Positions 1 to 9,083 of a stretch of 64,000 nt of DNA are shown one piece after another. How positions within the stretch are numbered: the stretch's first letter is position 1; each line of letters starts with the position of its first letter. The notes beneath the pieces are model-generated. The model was not told the DNA's origin and did not search any database. It saw only the letters and a program-made list of their open reading frames with translations. Made by a program: the position numbers and the translations under genes. Source of the stretch: Parietichytrium sp. I65-24A (Eukaryota; Sar; Bigyra; Thraustochytrida; Thraustochytriidae); NCBI GenBank assembly GCA_012862575.1, contig BLSF01000051.1, forward strand, positions 186,001-250,000, in the 5' to 3' direction.

Positions 1-879
1 CGCAGCAGAGGCATTGCGAAGACATGCATCCTCTTCCGCTTCGTGCGATCGGTTGCACCTGAGCTCCTTGACCACCAACTTGGACAAGGTCTTTGACTTT
101 TTCGTAGTTTCCGCTGGCAAAGCAATTGGGTCCGACATAAGAATTGCGCGGTGGAAGTACGGCCACGACTTTGGACTCGCAAGATGGCTTGCCACCGAGA
201 AGGCGCCTGCAGATTGGCCCATTATCGTTACCAGGTCCGGGTTGCCGCCAAAGGCTTTGATATTTCGCTGAACCCACTGTAAGCAAGCTCGCTGATCTCG
301 CAGCTGAAAGTTTCCTTCCATGTCCCCGCGCTCAGTGAAAAGCCCGCCAAGAATCCCGAGACGGTAATTGGTGGTGACGATGACAACTCGCTGATTGGAT
401 GCCCATCGACTGCCGTGGTAGAGCTTGGCCCCGCCACTTCCGCCAATGTAGTTTCCACCATGAAAGAAAACCATCACTGGGAGCAACTCGCTCTTCTGAT
501 TGCTGGTCTCCGGTGTGTACACATTCAGCGTCAAACAATCCTCGGAAAACGTCTTGGCGCACGTTAGATCAGGATGCTGCAACCCGCAGTGCTGAATGCA
601 TCCGGGGCCCCACTCAGTCGCCTCCAATCGCCCTCCCGGGAAGGGGCCAGGCCTTCTCGGCGGAGCAAACCTCAGCTCGCCCACGGGGGGCTTAGCGAAT
701 GGAATTCCCTTGTACGTGCATGTAGGCCAAGGGTCATAAAATTCACCGACCAACCGCCCTTGCTCGACGTCCACCTCGCAGTCCGCCGTGGCGTCCAGTT
801 GCGACGGGTCCACCTCCAACTCTTGCACACCGCTCGCGCCAGCGCCGAGCGCAGCTGCGACCAACATCCAGGCCCTCAT
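1..879 (-). CDS. Type-B carboxylesterase/lipase, secreted, C-terminus beyond the left edge
   Basis: Serine hydrolase of the alpha/beta-hydrolase carboxylesterase type B family, cleaving ester bonds of lipids or xenobiotics. The frame is open from an ATG at 877-879 to base 1 (293 codons), so the protein is cut by the window edge. It starts with a short hydrophobic signal peptide (MRAWMLVAAALGAGASG), so it is probably secreted or lumenal. Family marks visible in order: YKGIPFAKPP, the SEDCLTLNVY block, the oxyanion-hole FFHGGNYIGGSGG, the block TNYRLGILGG, RDQRACLQWVQ, and the nucleophile elbow IMGQSAGA with catalytic Ser223. The catalytic acid and His would lie off the window. The natural substrate cannot be told. 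A CAGCGCT/CAGAAAT-type repeat sits directly upstream of the start. Confidence 0.9.
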   Translation of the reverse strand, partial: MRAWMLVAAALGAGASGVQELEVDPSQLDATADCEVDVEQGRLVGEFYDPWPTCTYKGIPFAKPPVGELRFAPPRRPGPFPGGRLEATEWGPGCIQHCGLQHPDLTCAKTFSEDCLTLNVYTPETSNQKSELLPVMVFFHGGNYIGGSGGAKLYHGSRWASNQRVVIVTTNYRLGILGGLFTERGDMEGNFQLRDQRACLQWVQRNIKAFGGNPDLVTIMGQSAGAFSVASHLASPKSWPYFHRAILMSDPIALPAETTKKSKTLSKLVVKELRCNRSHEAEEDACLRNASAA

Positions 880-887
880 CTTCAGGG

Positions 888-949
888 CTCTCAGCGCTCA
901 GCGCTCAGAAATCAGAAATCAGCAATCAGCACTCAGCACTCAGCTCTCG
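888..949. repeat. Degenerate CTCAG-type heptamer repeat before the esterase start
   Basis: Imperfect tandem repeat built on CAGCGCT, CAGAAAT, CAGCAAT and CAGCACT units, about 62 bases. It lies within 10 bases upstream of the esterase ATG on the minus strand, in the likely 5' leader. Confidence 0.75.
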
Positions 950-3717
950 CACTCCCACACCGCTCCGACACTCTGCAGAGCGCCTGCTCATGCAAGTGCC
1001 GCCATGATCCGAGAGGCTCTCTCTCTCTCTCTAACGCTCAATTATTCCGCCGCTTTTAGTGGCAGTAGCGTCTCCCAAGGGTGGTGCGATATGGTCCGAT
1101 CTTCGTGTCATTCGTCAATCATCGTCAATCATTGGCATTGTTGATTGACAGTGAGATCGAAAGATTGAAGCTCTCCCAAAATTTTCCAACCTTCTAAAAC
1201 GCCGCCGATTCCTATAAGAGTTTGTGTGGTGCATGGTTACGTGATTGTTATAGATGATTTAATGGAGTAGGAGCGCCACTCTCACCTGACAGAGGGTCAA
1301 GAGGGCTCTATGCCGGATGGAGTCGTCATGTGGCGACTTGCTCCTCGCGGATAGATCGCTGTGCATGGTGGGATGCATTGCTCTATGTGGAGGCGCGCTT
1401 TCGCCACACCGCGACTCTGACTCTTGCGTTGGACGAGGTTGCGGGTTGATGTTGTGGTGTTTTGCTTGCGTGACTTTGCTTTGCTTTGGGGTGGCTACTT
1501 GGAAAGGTACTCTACCGGAGGTCGCTTCTTTGGCCGGCATGTTCACTGGAATGGCGTGCCCCTCTCGGAACAGTTGTCATCCAAATTAACGAACTAGCGG
1601 CAGGGCTGTGCGGGGCGAAAGGTTTGTGGTGGGTCAAGTGCAGTGGCAGCTTCGCGAATAATCCTTCGGTGTGATGATGCACGCATTCTTACCGATACTG
1701 ACTTGGGCGCACACGCCCAACTGATTACTTGCTGGTTCTCTGTTCTGCTTTGGAATAAAGTCGACTGTACATGATCGTCTTCGCACGCAGCGCAATGGAG
1801 AAGCCATGGAGAAGACCCGAGGTTTAGCGTTTTTGGAATGGCGATCTCTTCACTTGGCTCTTTCCAGAGAGGGGTTGTTTACTCCCGTCGAGAGGGAATA
1901 CTCACCGGTACATTTCAACAGCTCCTCTTAGCCATGAAAGTTCAGGAACCCCCCTTTGATAAAGACATGCACAGTCGTCCTGAGGAATGAGAAAGTCCCC
2001 AGAGTGCCGGGTTCCAAATCCTCAGGAAAGATCTTGAAGAACATGCAACTCAACTGCAACTGAGATTGACCGATCGCCCAACGCAACGCAACGAAACGCA
2101 CGAGGCCGACCCTGTCACATCGCGGGAAAAGACAGAGGCATACCTCCGCGAACCCGAACGCTGTTCTTCTGGCGTCGGAGAAATGCTCGGAGTCAAAGGC
2201 GTAACGCACGATCGGCTAAACAGTTCCTACGGCTCTGCTGTCCTCTCTCCGCTGCAGCGTGCTTCCCAAAGCTGTCTCGTTCCTGAGGGATCCGCCACGC
2301 AATAATATGCGGGAGCATGCGGGAGCAGTCGGAAGACGCGAGTGGGACCGCTGTTTATAATGTGCGAGCATTCAGTCAGTGAGTCATCTATAACGTTCCC
2401 ATTACAACCAAGTTATGTTTCGCGCCGCAACGTAGTGTTTATATATCTCTTCGCTAAGCAGGTTGAAAATTGAAAATGTGCGAGAGCGAGGCAAGATTTA
2501 TTTGTTATTTTTGTGGTGCCTCAAGCCGTCTTGGTACTAGTATGCAAAAATTGACGACGCAAAATACGGAAACATTTGTGCTGCTTCGTTCGAGTACTTG
2601 CTCCCTCGCGCCTTTGGCCACGCCTTTTGTGCCCGACTTGCGGGCGTGGAGAGGCACTTTTACAGTAGCATAACATCAGCGAACCAGCCGTCTCGTCGGC
2701 GCCGGGCCGCAAATAATTAATCCAAATCCATGATGCGAAGAGCTACTCATTCAACTTCAATCAGTTCAAAGTTCCATCGCTCAGTGGCCCAGTGGCCCAG
2801 TGGCCCGGGCTATGAGGTGCATTGAAAATCTCAGGAGACTGGTGCCTGAGCGTCAGTCAGCCTACACGGAGGTCATTGCAAAGCTCTGGTCAATGCGCAG
2901 GCCGAGAACTTCCGAGAACACCTTGGTACTGTTATGGTACACAAATACGAAAGCTCTCCCCGAGGACAACTGCGCCCCCACAGCGGCGCATGTTTGTAGC
3001 GCGCGAAACACAAATAAACTTAACAACTTTGCAAGCTGGCGATCATGCGATATCATGCGATAAGTATCATGCGATGAGGCACATTCAGGCACCACAAAAC
3101 AATCTTCCCATGGCGCATGTTTCGACCGGAAAGGAGCGAGAAACGAGCTCAGATGTGACAAAAGATGGGTGGACCAAAAGGAAGGTAACAAAAACCTCCA
3201 CGTAGAGAGAGAGAGAGCGTCCTGGCACCGTAATCTGGCTGCGATTCCGAACCCTGAATGTACACGTACACACACAAAGTCGCTCTTGATTGATCACCAT
3301 GTACACTGCCACAACCGCCACCCCGCATGCACTCGTGCCAGGCAGCACTGCTCGGGTGGATGACTCTGCGGCCGAAGAAGTCTCAGCCTCCACGCTCGCT
3401 TTCCTCGCCCAGCAAGAAGCAGCAATCATGTCGAATCATTATCAAAATCATAATCAAATCAAACGAAAGCTACAAACCCATCAGAACAAACAAATGTGTG
3501 ACTTTACAGTCTTCACAGTTCGTTTGGATTTGTCACTTGCTATGTTATGCATGGAGAGCGTGGCATTGGCACACAAAAACTTGGAAACAAAAGAGGCAAC
3601 GTTCATTGGTTCATGTTCTAAATGTACTAAATGTTCTACTTGAGTGAAGCAAGAAGAAAGAAGAAAGAGACTGTCACAAATTACAGTACGAGTACCGATT
3701 GCACGGTAGTACTACTA

Positions 3718-3776
3718 AGTACTGAGTACTGAGTACTGAGTACTGAGTACTGAGTACTGAATACTGAGTACTGAGA
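3718..3776. repeat. GTACTGA heptamer tandem array
   Basis: About eight copies of a 7-base unit GTACTGA, one with a single substitution (GAATACTGA). Each junction creates the palindrome AGTACT. The same AGTACT/GAGTACT word recurs in other spacers (for example near 30100 and 30340). Confidence 0.9.
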
Positions 3777-3876
3777 CTAAAACCGATCCACTGGTTCAGA
3801 GAGCTAATCGCGCCACGCCACGCTACTAATAATAGCACTATCAACCTCTTACCTTCCGCAAAGTTTCACAGTGTAG

Positions 3877-4010
3877 CGCATAGGCGTAATACTTACCTAT
3901 GCGATGCATAGTATCGAGGGTATCTTAACAGGATATAGTTTATACTCGTACCTTCCGGCGAGTACCGGTCCGCAGGGTGGTATCGCTATATATATCCACT
4001 ACTATAGCGA
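3877..4010. other. Two adjacent perfect hairpins in spacer
   Basis: CGCATAGG at 3877-3884 pairs with CCTATGCG at 3896-3903 across an 11-base loop. TCGCTATA at 3983-3990 pairs with TATAGCGA at 4003-4010 across a 12-base loop. Both are 8 bp and perfect and lie in a stretch whose composition differs from flanking DNA. Function unknown: a structured RNA or a remnant of a small transposon are possibilities. Confidence 0.45.
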
Positions 4011-5721
4011 AGAACTTTCCCCCCTCCCCTCACATCACTCCTACACGCCCCTACAATCGTAAAGTGTAAGGAAATTACTAGTGGAGTGGCGTGCTAATAC
4101 GGGCTTGTTAGGACTCAGTAGAGTACTTTTGTGTCTGACAAGGCTTGGGTCCTATAAAGTATTAGCTAGACAGAGTAAGCGTTTACGATGGGCAAGAAGA
4201 TTGAAACAAATAAACAACAGTGGAGATCACTGGAAAGTGGAAAGCGCTCCAACGCCACACAATGGCACAGGGAAAACGATCATATGTATTTGTTTCTTCG
4301 AGTTCGAGACAATCTGAATGATAACTGTGGAATTTACAGATTGTAGATACCATCGTGTCTTCATCGCCAATTGTGACTGAGTGAAAACAAAAATTATAAA
4401 CCATTTCCTTCGCTCAATGCCACTCTCTGTCTCTCTCTCTCTCTCCCCCCGCATGCATCCATTCCCCCTCGGTGGCAGCAAGCTACTGATGGTGTTCTAA
4501 AGAGAGGAGGTCGTATTGAATGGCCATGTGTCGCAGCCCATCATGATCGCGCGCGGATGAACGTTTAGGTCTGGTTGTTATTCACAGCAGTCAATACGGA
4601 TATCTGACGCAGTAGCGTCGACTCGACGCGAGCGAAGATGTAGCTTTTAGCAACAACAACGACAATATATTTCTTCGGCACTTATGCTCTTGTTCTTGCT
4701 CATGCCGGCGTGAATGTGGCGTGAAGGGCGTGAATGAAAGAAGAAGAAAAAGAATCCGCGGCATCCGAAGGACAGACTGCGGCCAAAGATATGCCGATGA
4801 GCGAAGAAGAAGCAACCGCTCGTGGCTCGCTCTCGTCCTGGACGAGTCGTGGCTGTCGTAGGAGCCACGTTCAGGCTGTCCATGCCTCCGGTGTCAGGTG
4901 TGAGGTGTCAGGTTCCACAGGTTTCAGGTTCAGGGCTCCTGCCTTTTGTTTTGTTTTGTTTCTTTTACCTGCGAGAAAGGATGGGCTGTCGCTCTCCAAT
5001 CCATACATCGCTGGCATCGCTGGCATCGCTGCATCTTTTGTTTTAAATGTTTAACCAGTAAACGAGTAAAGGCTCATCGTGGCTCATCATGCTTGCTTGA
5101 GCTCGCACGAGCGCCCAATTCCATCGTTGCTATCCATCTATCTATTAACCTATCAACTTAAATAGGAGTAGTGCAATGCAAAATGGCAGTGCATGAATTA
5201 CATCTATTACATTTTGCAACAGACAGAGAGAGAGAGAGAGAGAGAGCTAGAGAGCAGAGAACGTGGAAACAAAAGCGTGGGTAACTTTCAATGTTTGCCG
5301 TAATGATGGAGCTAGTACAAATTCATCGCAAGCGCTGACACTTGCTGTACCCCCACGCTGTTAGCCCTCGTGTGTGCCCTCCACTCCTCTGTCCTCTGTT
5401 CTCTTTCCTCTTTCCATTTTCCTCTCCTTTTTCCTTTCCTCTTTTCGTTGATTGTCCCTTTCTCTCTCAGCTCCGTCAGTGCCGTTCATTTTTTTTTGTT
5501 CTCTCGCGGTTTGAACCCCTCTGCTTTGGAAGTTTTCCCTCTCTCTCCCTCTCTATATACACATATATATTACATATCTCAGTGTGTGGTGTGTGGCGAA
5601 AGTAGTGGCCAACATTAATTTAGTTGACTGTGAGACATTGTGAGACATTGTGAGACAGGCGCAGCAAGCAGCGACGGCAAACGGAGACAGCAAGACACAG
5701 AGAGAGACACACAACACACAC

Positions 5722-5758
5722 AGAGATAGAGAGATAGAGAGATAGAGAGATAGAGAGG
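5722..5758. repeat. GATAGAGA octamer repeat in 5' leader
   Basis: About four copies of GATAGAGA within a longer purine-only tract (5690-5850) immediately upstream of the ABC transporter start. An open frame runs through this tract only from a GTG at 5778; the Arg/Glu-rich peptide it would encode is repeat-derived and was excluded from the gene. Confidence 0.8.
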
Positions 5759-5882
5759 GAGAGAGAAGACACAAAAAGTGGAGGTGGAGTGGCAGTGTCG
5801 GAAAGCAAGAAAGAGAGAAAGAGAGAAAGAGAGAGAGAGACGCGACGGGCAGCTGGGTTTAGCTGGGTCGTTGAAACGAAAG

Positions 5883-8453
5883 ATGGAGCAAAGAGCAGAA
5901 GCAGAAATGTCTGCAGCGGCAGAACTCGAACAGCAGGAGCGTGCTGCGATCAGGGAAACGGAAAAGATGGAAAAGTCTGTGCAGCTGCTGCGCTTCTCGC
6001 GCAACAAGGTGCTCGCAGTGGCCGTGCTCGACGTGCTGGTGGGATGCGGGTACGTGTTCAAGGGCAACCTCGCGAGCGAAGACAGCATCGAAGGCGATGA
6101 GTACACCCTCGGAGGGTCCATCTCGGACCTCTGCATGCTGTACCTCGCCCGCGGCATGTACCTGCTCACGGTGGTCGTCATGCTCAAGTGCCTGTCTTAC
6201 TCGAGGGGCTGCAGACTCGAGCTCTTCGCGGCCATGAGCACCGTGCTCGTGTGTATCGCATTCTGGGTCTTCACCTTTGTCAAGCTCCTGGACCGTCTCA
6301 TCGAGGACCGCTCGTGGACCCCGTCCGTAGAGTGGTTCTGGTCCTGCGTTCTCGTCGGATGCGCGCTCAACGCAATGGAGACCAAGTTTATGATGGGATT
6401 CCTCCGCCAGCATCTGTACCACCGTATGGACTTTGGCTCCACCTCCACCGTCGGCCTCCAGGAGCGCCTCTTGGCAGTGGAGGAGGGTTACTCCCACCTT
6501 TCGCCAAACACCCGCCGCAAGAAGAAGGAGACCGACAGAAGGCTCTTCGGAAACACCTTCGACTGGGTCTACGGCAAAATTCACGACATTGACGACGAAG
6601 ACGACGAGGAAGAGGAGGAGAAGAAGCGCAAGGCAAAGGCCGAGGAGCGCGGCAAGACATTCGAGCCTGATGAGCCTGAAGCTGACAAGATCTCTCGCAG
6701 CGGCAGCATTGCCCAGCTCTTTTCTCTCTGCAAGCCTGACTGGCCTATCCTCCTTGCTGCTGCCTTTGCGCTTCTCATTGGCGCTATCGGACAGTCCGTT
6801 CTCCCATACCTCACCGGAAAGATCATCAACACCGTCGCCAAGGGCGACAGCAGCCAAGGAAACGAGATCCTCGAGAAGGAGACTCTCAAGCTCCTTGGAG
6901 CTGCCTTCGTCACTGGTATCTTCACTGCGCTTCGCGGAAGCTTGTTCACCGTGGCAATGGCCAGCCTCAACATTCGCGTGCGCGAGAACTTGTTCCGCTC
7001 TCTTCTCAAGCAGGACATTGCCTTCTTTGACAAGACCAAGTCTGGCAAGCTCAGCAGCCGTCTCAACAGTGACACCACCACCTTGTCTGACCAGATTTCG
7101 CTCAACATGAACGTCTTCCTCCGCAGCTTCGTCCAGGCCATCGGTGTGCTCATCTTCATGTTCCGCATCAATGTGCAGCTCTCCCTCGCTACCTTTGCAA
7201 CTGTCCCTGCCGTTGCTCTTGTGACCCAGGTCTACGGAAACGTTGTGTGGCACCTCTACGACGAAGCACAGAAGCGCCTCGCCAACGCAAATGCGGTCTC
7301 TGATGCTGCTCTCACCACCATGCACAACGTCCGCTGCTTTGCTTCCGAGAACGGCGAGGTCGACCGGTACATCCGCAAGATGGACATCTACAGACGCCTC
7401 AACATTCGCATGGCGGTTCTCTACGGAGTTTACCAGGTGATCTATACTCTTCTGCCATGCCTTTCCACTGCTCTGGTTCTCTTCTACGGTGGCCGCCTGG
7501 CTATGCACAACGAGATCAATGCTGGTGACCTTGTCTCCTTCATGCTCTACCAGCAGAGTCTCTCTGATGCGATCAACAGCATCGGACAGATCTTCAGCGG
7601 TATCGCAGGAGCTCTCGGTGCGGCTGACAAGGTGTTCGAGTTGATCAACAGAACTCCAAGGGAGGATCCAAAGGGCAAGTACCGCCCAACCGACTTTGAG
7701 GGAACTGTTGAGTTTGAGGATGTCGTCTTTCGCTACCCAGCTCGCCCAGATACCCTTGTCCTCAACAAAGTGTCGCTCAAGATTCAGCCTGGTGAGATCG
7801 TTGCTCTTGTCGGAGCATCCGGTGGTGGCAAGTCCTCCATTCTCCGTCTCATCGAACGCCTCTACGATCCTAACGAGGGAACCATCAAGCTCGGCGGATA
7901 CCCACTCAACGACCTGGACCACGAGTACTTGCATGAGAAAATTTGCATTGTCGGGCAGGAGCCGGTGTTATACGCTCGCTCGATCCGCGAAAACATCATG
8001 TACGGGCTGGAGGGAACCAAGGACGAGCCAAGCTTCGAGAAGATCATTGCTGCAGCAAAGGCTGCCAACGCACATGACTTCATTTCCTCCTTCGAGGACG
8101 GATACGAAACGATGTGTGGAGATCGCGGAGTCACTCTCTCCGGTGGACAAAAGCAGCGTATCGCAATCGCCCGTGCTCTTGTTCGCAGTGGAGACATTCT
8201 CCTTTTGGATGAGGCCACTTCTGCTCTTGACGCTGAGAGCGAGTCCCTCGTGCAAAAGACTCTCGACGACATCATCACCAACGGCAAGCGCACTTGCATC
8301 ATCGTGGCTCACCGTCTCTCGACAGTTCGCAACGCTGATCGCATTATCTGCATGAAGGCTGGCCAAATCGTGGAGATGGGCACTCATGACGAGCTTGTGG
8401 CTAACAAGGACTCCATGTACTTTAGCTTGGTGCAGAAGCAGCTTGCTCACTAA
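5883..8453 (+). CDS. TAP/ABCB9-like ABC half-transporter with N-terminal TMD0
   Basis: ATP-driven exporter half-molecule of the ABCB family (856 aa), expected to dimerise in an internal membrane such as the vacuole/lysosome or ER. The start is the first ATG, GATGGAGC at 5883. The N-terminus has about four hydrophobic segments (residues 40-190) resembling the extra TMD0 of TAP and ABCB9, followed by an acidic/basic linker (DEDDEEEEE then KKRKAKA, around 235-255). A six-helix ABC membrane domain spans about 275-580. The nucleotide-binding domain is complete: Walker A GASGGGKSS (644-652), signature LSGGQ (752-756), Walker B with D776-E777, and H-loop His810. All catalytic residues are canonical, so it should be active. 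TAPL-type function (peptide transport) is inferred from the TMD0 and relatives; other ABCB half-transporters remain possible. Confidence 0.9.
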   Translation: MEQRAEAEMSAAAELEQQERAAIRETEKMEKSVQLLRFSRNKVLAVAVLDVLVGCGYVFKGNLASEDSIEGDEYTLGGSISDLCMLYLARGMYLLTVVVMLKCLSYSRGCRLELFAAMSTVLVCIAFWVFTFVKLLDRLIEDRSWTPSVEWFWSCVLVGCALNAMETKFMMGFLRQHLYHRMDFGSTSTVGLQERLLAVEEGYSHLSPNTRRKKKETDRRLFGNTFDWVYGKIHDIDDEDDEEEEEKKRKAKAEERGKTFEPDEPEADKISRSGSIAQLFSLCKPDWPILLAAAFALLIGAIGQSVLPYLTGKIINTVAKGDSSQGNEILEKETLKLLGAAFVTGIFTALRGSLFTVAMASLNIRVRENLFRSLLKQDIAFFDKTKSGKLSSRLNSDTTTLSDQISLNMNVFLRSFVQAIGVLIFMFRINVQLSLATFATVPAVALVTQVYGNVVWHLYDEAQKRLANANAVSDAALTTMHNVRCFASENGEVDRYIRKMDIYRRLNIRMAVLYGVYQVIYTLLPCLSTALVLFYGGRLAMHNEINAGDLVSFMLYQQSLSDAINSIGQIFSGIAGALGAADKVFELINRTPREDPKGKYRPTDFEGTVEFEDVVFRYPARPDTLVLNKVSLKIQPGEIVALVGASGGGKSSILRLIERLYDPNEGTIKLGGYPLNDLDHEYLHEKICIVGQEPVLYARSIRENIMYGLEGTKDEPSFEKIIAAAKAANAHDFISSFEDGYETMCGDRGVTLSGGQKQRIAIARALVRSGDILLLDEATSALDAESESLVQKTLDDIITNGKRTCIIVAHRLSTVRNADRIICMKAGQIVEMGTHDELVANKDSMYFSLVQKQLAH

Positions 8454-9083
8454 AGCTCAAGGAGAAGCGGCAGCGTCGGTTTGCACTAGGAGAGCCCTCC
8501 GCCGTTCCCACCAAGTTCTAATGCTGTTCATAAAAGTGACACTGGAGCAAGTACCGCGTCACCCCCTTTCTTCCAAGGCGGTGTAGCTTTGTTTACCTCT
8601 CTCGTGTTGTTCGTAGTCCCGACAAGGTGCATTTGGTTCTTGATTTAAATGCACTCGAAACCTCCCAAAAACGTTTTTTGTAGTCAGCTGCTTAGTCATT
8701 TGTTCTCGACACAACGAAACCAGCCGAAAATCATTTCACAAATCAAACTTTCAATCAAAACAAGCGATTTTTTCCGTTTCATTTCTCATTTCCCAAGGTA
8801 CTCTTGTTTTTCCAAAGCACGGGCGAATGAGTGCCAGCTTGGGTGTTGCCATTTCTTGCACTGTCGCATCATGTTATGTGAATAGTACAAAGTTCTTCCC
8901 TTCTGATGCTTGGCTGCAGTGATAGCTTGAGCAAGTCGCAATTTCTTTCACTTTCCCCCCTTCAAACGCTCCAGAGTTAAGGCAAGACACAATTCGTTTC
9001 CAGGTACAATAAATTAAAATAGAATTGAAGAAAAAGAGCACAACTCTCCAAGTTTAGCGCAACACAAGCACACAGACGAGACA
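8454..9083. other. Convergent spacer between ABC transporter and importin alpha
   Basis: AT-richer 3' regions of two convergent genes. An AATAAA word occurs near 9007, but on the plus strand. No gene is seen. Confidence 0.6.

Larger units (their letters stand above)
880..5882. other. Gene-free spacer (about 5 kb)
   Basis: I see no convincing gene. Short open frames here have no recognisable protein character and stop codons are frequent. The stretch contains simple repeats: an ATCATGCGAT repeat near 3040-3080, a GTACTGA heptamer array, GA runs near 5220-5250, and purine-rich repeats to the ABC transporter start. It also holds two 8-bp-stem hairpins at 3877-4010. The last few hundred bases are probably the promoter and 5' leader of the ABC transporter. 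Confidence 0.6.

Noticed and set aside
3037-3080. ATCATGCGAT repeats as a CRISPR-like array
   Set aside because: Units are short, irregular and adjacent without unique spacers; the genome is eukaryotic.
5859-7934. 691-codon open frame on the minus strand across the ABC transporter
   Set aside because: It is the shadow of a strongly supported gene on the other strand; codon bias of GC-rich genes opens antisense frames. The peptide has no family character.
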